Origin: Agelaius tricolor
Taxonomy: Eukaryota; Chordata; Aves; Passeriformes; Icteridae
NCBI GenBank assembly: GCA_023055355.1
Contig: JALJCS010000004.1
Span: forward strand, 27,866,744-27,930,743
DNA length: 64,000 bases
Reading direction: 5' to 3'
A model generated the notes under the pieces. The model did not search any database. It was not told where the DNA came from and was given only the letters and a program-made list of their open reading frames with translations. The position numbers and the translations under genes were made by a program. This document shows positions 24,001 through 34,485 of this stretch, one piece after another (position 1 is the first letter of the stretch; each line of letters opens with the position of its first letter).

Positions 24001-25886
24001 TATAAATAAATGCAGACAGCTTTTAACAATTGTGATTATTCAGATGATCTTCATCTGTAAGCTAATGATAATACTGCTCTGACTGAAAGATTTGTAAGGC
24101 TATGGTCATTGACATTTGTGACACGCATAACAACTAGGCAGGCACAGCTTTTGAAAAGCTTATAAATAGAATAGCCCATTATGTCTTTGGCAAGAAGACG
24201 GGTTTGTTGCTTTTTAAAAAATCTTAAATTTAGCAATATTTAGTATTTCTATTTAGATGCCATAGAATTTCAAAGAAATATTACTGTTCCTTTGTTCTTT
24301 TTAAACTGTGGATTACTGCAGTAAAATGTCATATTTTATGATTTATGTGAAATCTTGAGATTAGCTGCTCAATGCTTTTTGGAAAATTTGTAGTATTCAT
24401 TGTTGAAGTGGTACTAATAAGAATATACACTTCAGTACTCCAAGGACTGGGTTTCATCAGCAGAAACACACTTAGAAAATTAAAACAACTGGAGGATAAC
24501 TGCATTGTTTGTGTATAGGGCATGACTGCTGGAAAATGCAGAATCAGAAAATTATGAAAGAAAAGGAAGAGATGCCAGAGAAAAAGCTTGAAGATCAAGC
24601 AGCTATTTATGAGTATAGTATTTAGGGCGGCCTTTAAGGGAAAAAGGCCTTTATGAATCAATAAATTTTATACTACTTAGGTTTTGATTTTACCATAACA
24701 GCCATAGTAGTTAAAAACCCCTGTCTTCTTTGCATACTAAATGACTTTTCAATCTTCCAAGTTTATTGAGAAGTGTTTATCATATTCTTTTAGATATTCA
24801 TTTTGTGGTTTCAGTATTTTCTAGCTGATGTATGTCAAAGGTGTAATAAAGAAGACTGAGAGTTAAAGAGTATTTAAAATAAATATTCCCATGCTAAATG
24901 TATGTCTGCAGAAGGTGATACAGTAGTGCAGCTATTCCCTGAAGATGCTATAATGTGTGCAGTTTTATGACTTGAGATAATTGTGCCTCAAAAAAGTCAC
25001 TCTTGTCATTTTTCATTGTACCAAGAAGTAAAAGGTGCTGTTAGGGATTATGCCAATCAAAACAAGAAACCTACAGGATAATACTGGATTCACATGGGCT
25101 GTTACTGCAAACTACTATAGTACACTTAAAAAAGAAGCATAATTGCTCCTCTGCTAATGCACTAGCATGGATGTTGGGCTAAGTTATATGACTTATCTCA
25201 CAGGGGTTTCTTGATTTGTTTCATAAACAATTGGTTGCTTATATTCATAGACAGACAGACTACAAAATTTCTGTTTCTGTTGCTCCTACAGTTGCTGTTT
25301 TAAATTTTGTTGATTACCTAAATTCCAATAAATATATTTAGAATAAAACAGCAATAATGTACAACATTATAATTGCAATATGAAAGCAAAAGTAGAATTT
25401 GTAAGCAAAGTGATTAACATTGCCCATCTAAACAGACAGCTCAAAACATAAAATTTGTGCATGAAAATTTTTGAACTATTCTCATGTAGTTTTGAATGAG
25501 AAGCTGAACAGGGCTCTAGGTACTTTTTAAGATTAGTAGACTTACCAGGTATACTATGCCTAGCATTTTTGTCTGTACTACTGTCAATGTATCTGCAGGC
25601 TGTGACATTCACCTGTGAGTTGCTGATGTTAGTTTTTGTTGCCTCAGATGCATTTCCACTTAAACACAGATTTCTTTTTTAATTCCGTTTCAAAGCATTA
25701 ACTTCAGGTCATGCTGATGTTCTTCATTTTCTTTTCAGATTTTCAACACTTCAGGGGAAGGATTTAGGGCATTTATTGCCTTAACAGTTTGACTGAAACC
25801 CATTCATGGTTTGACAGTGATGTGCTGGTAAAATGTTCTTTCACCTCCTTAGCCACTTCTCTAGCACAGAACAAAATATGTAAAAA

Positions 25887-25932
25887 AGTAAGTGAGTAAG
25901 TGAATAAATAAGTAAATAAATAAATAAATAAA
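25887..25932. repeat. (AAAT)n microsatellite with AAGT variants
   Basis: AAGT and GAGT variant units at the left grade into uninterrupted AAAT units at the right. Confidence 0.85.
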
Positions 25933-25965
25933 GTCTGCCTGATAAAAGAAGACACTTTATGTCTG

Positions 25966-26018
25966 TTATGTACTTATGTAAGTTATGTACTTATGTACTC
26001 ATGTAAGTATGTATATAA
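25966..26018. repeat. Short ATGTACTT-type imperfect tandem repeat
   Basis: Repeated 'ttatgtact' and 'atgtaagt' blocks in tandem, about 8-16 bases per unit. Simple repeat just right of the (AAAT)n tract. Confidence 0.75.
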
Positions 26019-27834
26019 TTTGTCTCTGACATTTCATTTGTCTAACTAAGACCAGTAGTGGAGAGCCTGCAGAAATGGTGTTTCACAAAGGCAAAAATAG
26101 GGTTTTTCTTTGTAAATCCTATGATGTAATCTGCACAGAGAATGCGGCCAAATGGAGGTCCAATATAATTTCACCTTAAGTATTACTGAAATCTAAATAT
26201 TAAAATTACTTACCAACTTTTTAGGGTAACCATTGATTGCCTTTTCTTCACCAAGCTTTACAGCAACGTGGAAGATTTAGATGTAGGAGAGAATAAATCG
26301 TAAGTTCTGGGGTTTTTTTGTGTTTTTTTTTTTTTAACAAATTCCAGTGAATTCTCATGAGTATGTACTGCTCATGAGAGGTGTACTGCTTCAGTTACTG
26401 CAAAAGGGACTGCGGAAGATGTTAAGAGGAGAAGAATCTGAGCCATTTCCACACAGCCATGTTTATCAGCATTGGAAGTACTTCAGTCATACATCTGAAA
26501 ATCTGAAGAGACTATAAGAAAATTTATTGTTGAAATACCTTGTTTTAAAATCTTGAACCTTATATATTACAGCTAATATTACTGCTAAAAACTGTAATTT
26601 GTCAGCTCAAGATTTCAAGGAAGAGTAGCTTGGTTTTGCACGGATAAATTGCAAAGGTTTCTTCCATCTTTGTTTAAGTCTGAAATTTTTAGTCACATTT
26701 GCAGTCCACCATATTGCGTTGGAAGTAATTTTTGTTTGTTTGTTTGCTAGTTATGTTTTTCAAGGCTTGGAAATACTTTTTAAAAGTCATTTTTTCCACT
26801 AGAAAATATATCAGGTAAGTCCTCATTAAAGTCTTGTCTAAATGAATATGAAAATCTAGATTTGAGCCTTGATATTTTCTTTAAAAATTGCTGCACTGAT
26901 TTTTCATTAACATCTTTCAACAGCATGCTTTTACCATTGTTGCTAGCTGTTTGAAACATTATTGCTCTGGACTGTAAGTGTCAGCAGAAGCTATTAATAG
27001 AAAAATGGCAAAACGTAAGATACCCTAATATAATGCCAGGGAAAATACCTAGAATCAGAGAAACCTCTGACAAGAGGTTCCTATAGGGTGTTATTTTCTT
27101 AACAGTGCCAAAATATGCAATAATTTAAACTGAACACTCTGGTTAAGGTGGTTTTGTTTGTGGCATGATGCTGTTATATTATCCTGTTATCCTGTACAAA
27201 AATCTAATCATAGTCTGTGTTTGTAGATCAAATTACTGAGAATATAGTATTAAAAAAAAAAAAAAGCTGGTTTGAAACATGGTGTAATGTAATACTTTAT
27301 ATCCCAGCTCATTTGAGAGGGGTATGTGAGAGAGTGATTGATTGTAAATATTTTTCACATTTCCATTACTGAGCAAGACTTTTGACCTTGCAATTCAAGA
27401 TTTATATCATCTGGATGTGATTTTTTTTTTAATAGCTATGAACCTGAGATCTGTAAAGTCTATTTATTATAGCAAATTCAGAGAATGCACTTCAGAAATC
27501 TGCTGTACCATTTGGTATTGTAGCAAACTTTATGTTCCACAGAGAGTAGAATAGTTAAGTCTTCCTGTATATCAGAAGGAAAAGAAAGGGAGGAAAGAAT
27601 GTAGGGAGGGAGGGTAGCATTTCTGCTTAGCCATATGTCATGATTCATGTAGCTTACGTTAGCTATATTAAAGACTTTTCAGAAGTGGCTTTGAGTCTTA
27701 CAAGAATGGCTGTAGCAGGGATAAACAGAATAAACTGAGGTTATTAGTCTGAAGCAGTTGATTTTTTTTTCCCAGAAAACAGTGAAATATGAAAAACTGT
27801 GATTTTTTTGTGATGTTTTTCCTAACCCATTTCA

Positions 27835-28200
27835 CCAGTTTGTCCAGAACCCTCTAAATGGCAACATAGCCATGGAGTATGAGTCCCTCTTCCCCATTTT
27901 ATTCAATATTCAAATTTGCTAACGATTCCTTCTCTTCTTATCCAGGTCATTTTGGATTCAGTATCAGTCTCCAGGCTGTACCACTAGGGACTGGCCTCAA
28001 GCTGGACGTTGTGCCTCTGTTCACAACCTTTTTTTTTACCTGGCAGTCCTTTTTTAAATCCACTGTCCGTTTATCCATATGATACTTAATCAGCATGTTT
28101 ATAAGGATACTATGAAAGACAGTATTGAAAGCCTTGATACAGCCAAGATAAACATATCACTGCTCTCCACCTAGCTAGTCATCACGTTAGCCAATATTCA
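27835..28200 (-). mobile_element. CR1 LINE, reverse-transcriptase fragment
   Basis: On the minus strand the segment encodes a decayed CR1 reverse-transcriptase stretch. Around 28108-28140 it reads KAFNTVFHS, the counterpart of the SKAFDTVSHS block of CR1 ORF2. Further left on the + strand 'agggactggcctcaagctgg' matches the reverse complement of the next conserved block. The frame is interrupted by indels, so it is inactive. It has no 3' UTR and is an internal fragment. Confidence 0.75.
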
Positions 28201-30309
28201 TCACTGTTTTGCTTATCAAATGCTAATATTATGAAACTCACTCATAGAATAAATTTTTGTGTGAAGGCCAGTGCCTCTAAATTCATTGTGCTTGGCAGCA
28301 AATATTTGATTGATTTCACTTGGTGATGAACATGCTGGAAACCTTATGGCTTTGCAGAACCAGCCATAATGTGTTAGGCACTGCCACAGAAAAAAATCAT
28401 TCTCGAGGGGTAAAACAATTGCTGGTACCGTGCTTTTCAACTGTGTAACACTGCGGAATTTCATGGAAGTGCAACATTTATCTTCCATCTTCCATAAGTT
28501 AATTTCTGAACTCTGGAATACCTGATGTGTGAAAAGAGCAAAATTTTAAAAAGCGCAGAAATCTTGAGACAGTTACAAATCAAAGTGATGTGGTGGTGTC
28601 ATCAAACTAAACTGCCATTTGATTTTACTTTGAAATTAACCTGTTTATGTTGTCAAGGTTAAAAAAATAAAGAGTAGGTGTTTATCACTGGAGGTACTAG
28701 CTATTACTTGACAACTGAGACATGAGAGTTTAAATCTATTCACACTGAATTCAGCAGGAATTTTACCAATCCTTTTAATGGAGTAAGGAGTTTGTCTTCA
28801 TTTATAAAGAAAATCACAGAACCTGCAGTGCTAGTATAAGAACTGCAAGGAGGTATAATTTGTAAGGGAGATTTGTTAAAACACAGGATCTAATCTTGCA
28901 AAGCTAGCACTGGCATAATTCTTTCAACAGTTAATAAATTAGAACAGGGAAGCCCATGGTTCATAAGTAAATGACATATACAGTAAGAAAGACATGATGA
29001 AAAGGATACAAAAGTTTACACATAAGATAGAAGCACTCAGGTTTTAGAAGGTGGGCTGAATACATACACATCACAGCATTAAAGTCCTGGTTTTAGACAA
29101 AATTAAAAACACTATAAAGAGGCAAAGTTGCAGGTGATTCCAGTAACAAAAAAAAAAAAGGAAAAAAAAAGAAAATGAAAAAGTTCTAATTTGTGTTTAA
29201 ATGGTAGTTTCTGAAGACACAGATGAGCATCAGAGGATGGAAATTTGATAAATCGAACCAATGAGTAATTTATTCTTGAAAATAATTGTATGCATACAAT
29301 CATTACCTGATATTTGTCAACATACAAGTATCTGCTTTCAATGGCCTGCTACTGACCTGCTGTTTTCCAAATTAGCACATGTATTAAAATTTATACTTAT
29401 CATATAAGTTTTAACAGCTCTTCCCTTTACCAAACATCTTACAGTCTCAGAAGTGACTAGCTATAAACCAGTGCCCAAAGAACAAATTAATTCATTTTTT
29501 TGCTTCCTTGAAGACATTAGTGATGCTTGAGATGAAATGAAAACACATAACCCCCTGAAAAAGTAGGCCATCTGTGACAGCATAGATGTAATTTGGAATA
29601 ATAATAAAGAAACAATGCTGTAAAAAGTATGCAGCCCACTAGTGTGCCACTGTGAGTGTCACTCTTCTGCGCAAAACAGTCACTCAGAATTTCTTAGTGA
29701 CAGAGGGGTTGGAGTCTGTCACTCTGTAAGCAACTAGGAGGCTTTGTACAGGTAAGCAGTTCTTTTATAGTCGTTATTGCAGTACATTACATACAAGCCA
29801 AGTAAATATGAAAAAAATTTAAATAAAACTTTTATACAGATGCAAATAATACTGACCACAAAAAAGATGTTAAGTTTTTTGCTCATTGTCAGAAAGTATT
29901 CAGAAATCCAGTGCCATTATTGTGGTTCATCAAATATAAACTAACAACAAGTAAGAGTAAAGTTGCTTTTTGTTGTTTTTGTCACCATCATTACACATGA
30001 TGACAATAAATATTACTATTAAAAATAGGCATATTTGTATATGCCATTGTGCTTAGTGATGCCCCCACGAAGTGCTGACATTTGATATCTATACCTGGAT
30101 GCACTGTCCCTGCTCTAGCCCTCTTGTTGGGAGTGGAATTTCAGCTTTCCATTGCAAGACCAATCATACCCTTTTCAGGGGTGGAGGTGCTTTGGAGGCA
30201 CTCACTGTCATGTCCAATTGGATCTTCATCCTCATACTCAATTGAATGGGCCATTCAGTTGAGGGGGGCACTTTCTTTTTTTTTCTCCATAGGGCAAATG
30301 ATTGAATGA
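28201..30309. other. Unique AT-rich sequence, no gene seen
   Basis: No exon, RNA or assignable repeat. An A-rich tract (29147-29185) is simple sequence. Around 30.24-30.26 kb there is an 11-bp near-perfect inverted repeat (caattgaatgg and ccattcagttg), too short to interpret. Confidence 0.4.
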
Positions 30310-30577
30310 GCATGGATGCAAACAGGACAGAGGTACTCAGTGCCTTCATAGCCTCAGTCTTACCAGCAAAGACTTGTGAAGAGATTCAAGAAGAAAGTGG
30401 ATGCAGATCAAGCCAGAGTTTCTTTTGGTGAACTTGACCAATAGCATATCCATGGACAAGCTTCTTTGAAGGTTTCTGAGAGAGCTGATCAATATTTTCA
30501 TAGGGCTGCTCTTTAGCATCTTTAAAATAATGAAAATTGGAGAATGTCTGAGATGTTTGAAGGAGAAACAGTATTAC
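30310..30577 (+). mobile_element. CR1 LINE, 5' part of the reverse-transcriptase region, fragment
   Basis: 'ggtactcagtgccttcatag' followed by 'cctcagtcttaccagcaaag' matches the CR1 ORF2 block that reads 'VLNAFFASVFT' in intact copies. Further right 'tagggctgctctttagcatc' matches the next conserved block. There are many changes and no open frame. It ends against the LTR that starts at 30583. Confidence 0.65.
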
Positions 30578-30582
30578 ACTTC

Positions 30583-31632
30583 TGTGTTGGTTTTTCACGG
30601 TCTGTCTTTGGTAGTGGAATGGCCACAGAGGTGGCTCCTGTGAAAAGCTGCTGAACCTTCAACCATGTCTGGCAGAACCAATCCCTGATAGCTCTGAAGA
30701 TGGACATGGTGCTGGCCAAAGCTGGGTCAATGAGAGAGGTTGGTAACGCCTCTGTGCCAATGTATTTAGGAAAAAAATCAAAACAGTAGGGAGACACAGG
30801 TTTTGTTTATCAGCCAAAGAGGAGGATGTGAGAACATGTGAGGAAAACTACATGGCAACACTTCGGTCAGCGCAGAAGGAGGGGAAGGCAGGAGGTGCTC
30901 CAGGCACCAGAGCCAAGAGTCCTCTGCAGGCCATGGTGAGACTCTGGTGAAGCAGCTGTGCCCCTGCAGCCCTTGGGGATCCGGGGGTGCCCATGCTGGA
31001 GTGGGTGGATGTCTGGAGGGGGCTGTGATCCAGTGGGAGACCTAGTGGAGAGAGAGGGTCCTTGCCTCCAGGCTGGAGCAGCCTGTCCTTGGAGGACTGC
31101 ACCCTGGAAGAATGACCCATGCCACAGCAGTTTTCAGAGGACTGTGTGCCCATGGCAGGGACCTTGATTGCAGCAGCTTTGGGAGTGCTGCAGCTCATGA
31201 GATTGAAGCCATGCTGGAGAAGTTAATGAAGAACTGTCTCTTGTGGGAGGGACCCCACAGCCTCATGGGGAAGGACTCCTCTTCTGGAACAGTGGAAGAA
31301 GATCTGGGGTGATAAACTGACCAAACCCCTGCCACCTGTCTCCTTGAGCTTTTGGTGGGGGGGAGGGGTTGGAGGAAAAAGGTTTTAAGGTCTTATTTTA
31401 CTTCTCAGTATTCTCCTCTGATTTTCTTGGTAATAAATTCACTTTGTACTTCTAAGTTGAGCTTGTCTTGGCCTTGGAGTGTTTTCTTCTGGTCCTGATC
31501 TCAACCCTTGAACCTTTTGTTGAATTTGAACCCAGAATTCAATTTTTCTCTCCTCTGCCCATCTATGGCAGGGGACCATGAATGAGCAACACCATGAGTG
31601 CCTGGCATTTTGCCAGTGTCAAACCCTTGACA
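30583..31632 (+). mobile_element. Solo ERVL-like LTR (1,050 bp)
   Basis: It starts 'tgtgttggtttttcacggtc' and ends 'gccagtgtcaaacccttgac' plus a, resembling a long LTR family of songbirds whose U3 contains repeats of a 'gacccacgctggagcag'-like unit; degraded versions are visible from about 30.9 to 31.27 kb ('ccatgctggagtgggtgg', 'gggaccccacagcc'). AATAAA lies at 31432-31437. The flanks 'acttc' (30578-30582) and 'acatc' (31633-31637) agree at 4 of 5 bases and may be a mutated target-site duplication. No internal region is attached. Frames inside it are not genes. Confidence 0.75.
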
Positions 31633-32847
31633 ACATCTAATCAAAAAGTACCAAAATAACTATCTGAGGAAGTAGAAACTAGTCAACCAACTTTGATACT
31701 ATGGTAGTGTAGTGGTTTTGGTTTGCCAGTCTGAGTCACAGCACCAATTAATGTGGTGGATTGAGTGCTGGCTAAATGCCAGTACACCCACTAAAATTAT
31801 TTATTCATTTTTTGCTGTGGGATAAGGATTAGGAGAAGAGCAAAAGCAGGCTCAAAACTTTAAAGAGTACAAAGAAAACTTTATTAACATAACTAAATAA
31901 GAATAATAAGAATCAAAATAAACCTTCAGAACACTTCTCCCCTGCCCCCACCTCCTCTTTCTTTCCCTACTGACAATGTAAAGAAACAAAATCTGGGACT
32001 TTCAGCCAGTTTGCCACCTCTAAAATAGTCTTTCTTCAGTTTGCTTAGGGACAGGAGTCTCTCCTGCCATGCCATGGAGACTTTTCCACAAGAAACTGTT
32101 CTCTTGTGGTTTTAATTTTCATGGATAGCAGCCACCCAGAAATCTACAAACATTAAGTCCTTCTCGCATTTGGTAGTCTTCTCACAACTACCACCATCTC
32201 AGTAATCTCAGCTTATTTGGGCGCAATTTTAAGGATAAGCTGTTCTAGCCTAGAGAGAAAAGTTCTCTTCATCCATCTCTGAGAAACAGAGGTCTTTTTC
32301 TTCTATACCTGGGTCAAGGTTTCTCATCTTTCTCATCTCTCTCTATTGAAGCCTCTCATCAAATCACAGCTATTTCAACACCTTCTTGCTTCAGCACTAG
32401 TGTCTTTGCTCATGGCTGTGGTTAGAACGCTCAATCCTCCCAATGCATTCCATGAGTTAAAGGGAAGAAGTGTCTAATGTGTCAACTACATCTTCACTAT
32501 AGAATTCTCAAGAGAAGTTCAGCCCAAATCTAAGGCATCTCCTCATTCTCCTGCCATCTGGGCTTTGACTCTTCTTTCTTCTCTGACACTAGTGTCTCTA
32601 TGTTGTTCTCTTCACATCCCTTCAACTTTCCTTTTTTCTGATTTGGGAAAAGTGGTACCCACAGGTTTATCTTTTTTTAAATGGAATTTTAGAGTACTGA
32701 AAGAGTTAATCATACAGCGTGGCAGGAAATGGCCCGGCCAGGCCTAGCCCAGAGCAATTCCCGGCGCTGGGTGGGGCAGGGTTTAGTGGATTTAGTGGAG
32801 GCAGGATGTTAGCATCTGCAGCCTGGCCTAGCCTTAGCCTGGGCCCC

Positions 32848-33486
32848 TGTCCTGGGTTGATTATATGATGCTTTTATCCCCAGCCATCTTGTTCTGCTTA
32901 TGCTGAATAATAAGTTTTGCACCTTTAAGACTTGTTTCAGAAAGTGAAAGGGGGAGAGAAGTGCCCAGTTTGTTTTCAGACACTGCACTCAGTCCTCCAC
33001 ATTTCCTTTTCCTGGACTGTGTTGTCTGTGGATAGACAGACAGCAGGACAGACCTTGCTTTAATTAATTTTAGCTAGCTGAGGCAAAGAAGTTCCCTAGA
33101 CTGTTTTTTTCCCCCCTTTTCATTAAACCTGTTTAAACCTGCTCTAAAATGAACACCAAAAGAGAACTGGCAGCTCACACCTGTGGCCCACTGGGCCGGG
33201 CCTGGGCCATGGCAGTTCCAGCACCAGAAAGACTAATAAAAGACTGAATAAGCTAAGCTACGACCCAGAGAGAGGACTTTCTGAGTTTGTCATCTCTTTT
33301 AGAGCAACAAAGGGCTTTATTGTTTAATAAAGTTTAAACTTTATTGTTATAAACAGGTTTTTTTTTCCACTTTTCTCCAAAGAAATATTTTCTCCCAAAC
33401 CACTTAAAGAGAAAGGCCAATTGAATCTGTGTTCCTAGAAGATCCCCTTTGAAAATTCTCTCCAAAATTTACCCTAAACCAAGACA
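32848..33486 (+). mobile_element. LTR nested in the 31.7-33.5 kb LTR (639 bp)
   Basis: It has complementary ends, 'tgtcctgggttg' on the left and 'aaccaagaca' on the right. The flanks 'gcccc' and 'gccct' agree at 4 of 5 bases. Strand is inferred from the polyadenylation palindrome at 33326-33345, which would then lie about 480 bp into the LTR with a TATA-like 'aataaaag' about 90 bp before it. The minus orientation is not excluded, because the palindrome reads AATAAA both ways. Confidence 0.65.
33326..33345. terminator. Perfect 20-bp palindrome carrying AATAAA on both strands
   Basis: The left half 'aataaagttt' is the exact reverse complement of the right half 'aaactttatt'. It could act as a polyadenylation signal for transcripts from either direction. 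It lies in the nested LTR. Confidence 0.7.
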
Positions 33487-33769
33487 GCCCTACAGCCTCC
33501 GCTACCCTGCCCAGCCACCACTTCAAATCCAGAAACAAGACAGAGGTTATTCCGCGCTTCTTTTCTTAAATATATGGATTTGTAGGGTGATTCTAGCTGG
33601 TTATTGGTTCTGTCAGGCATAGAGAAAGCTGTACTATTTCCACAGGGAAGGTCATTTCTTTTTCCTTACCAAAAAGACTCAATTGAGGTAAATCCAGGAT
33701 CGGTAGGTCACAGAGTGGCTCTTACTAAAAACTGTTTCTGTGCCTGTGATTGTTAACCTTGATTTATCA

Positions 33770-34485
33770 AAGGTAAAACATGCTTGACGTATTGGATTTC
33801 CTTATGTGAAAAAATAACCAGACTTTTGATCATCAGGAGCAAAATGGGTGTCTTTTACTTCAGCAAGGCTTTTGACAGTCTTCCACAATACTCTATCCAA
33901 GTTACGTTGATACAGTCCAAGTCAGATTTGTACAAAACTCATTTGATTGTTAGGCTCAGCAGGTTGAGCTGAAATGAGTTGCACTCTACCAGGTTGCTGG
34001 TAACAAGTGGGGCAGCAAGTGGACTGACACTGCTTAGCACCTTGATTGTTAACATGGAGGAGTTTATGGAATGCTTGCATATAAGGTGCTCCTAAACAGC
34101 AGACAAGGGATATAAGTTTTGTCCAGAGGGACCTGGAGTTGGACGGATAGATTGACATGAAATTAATTATATTCAACAAAGATAAAAGCAAACTCATACA
34201 CCTGGGAAGGAACAGATCCCTTTATAACTGTACATGGTGGAGACTCACCAGCTGACAAGCAGCTCTTCTGTAACAGGCTTGAAGGATATGGTGGAAAGGA
34301 GGAGCCTGTGGTGTGTCCTGGGAGAAAAGGCCAACGACAGTTCTGTGAAGATAGTGGGTTTCTCAGACTAGGGACCATTTAGCCTGGAGAAGAGATGGCT
34401 TTAGGGGAACCTAACAGCAGGTCTTTGGCGCTGTCAGGCAATTGAGGAGGCACCAGCCAGTTCATGTTAGGGTATGGAAAAGCTG
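33770..34485 (+). mobile_element. CR1 LINE, reverse-transcriptase to near-3' fragment
   Basis: The motif F-S-K-A-F-D is encoded at 33859-33876, matching the SKAFDTV block of CR1 ORF2. The following sequence keeps further CR1 landmarks in order: 'accaggttgctggtaacaag', 'caacaaagataaaagcaaac', 'gggaccatttagcctggaga'. Frameshifts and stops break the frame, so the enzyme is inactive. The copy ends before the normal 3' tail. Confidence 0.75.

Larger units (their letters stand above)
20906..27834. other. Unique AT-rich sequence, no gene seen
   Basis: No exon or RNA gene could be supported. Small features are a 22-bp imperfect tandem duplication at 21018-21061 (gctgccagctaamagtat core), an (AAAT)n tract and an ATGTACTT-type repeat near 25.9-26.0 kb. 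Frames of up to 110 codons have no recognisable domain. Confidence 0.45.
31708..33542 (-). mobile_element. Minus-strand LTR, interrupted by a second LTR
   Basis: Read on the minus strand it starts 'tgtcttgtttctggatttga' at 33542 and ends '...ccaaaaccactaca' at 31708. A polyadenylation signal (TTTATT on the + strand, 31880-31885) lies near the 3' end, as expected of an LTR. A separate LTR occupies 32848-33486. The sequence on both sides of that insert belongs to one element of about 1.2 kb. A clean target-site duplication for the outer LTR was not found: 'ggtag' and 'gaggt' do not match. The family resembles a songbird ERV LTR known to me from memory; class is uncertain. Confidence 0.65.

Noticed and set aside
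30848..31312. Several 66-116-codon frames on both strands
   Set aside because: They lie inside the U3 repeat region of the ERVL-like LTR and are by-products of its GC-rich units.
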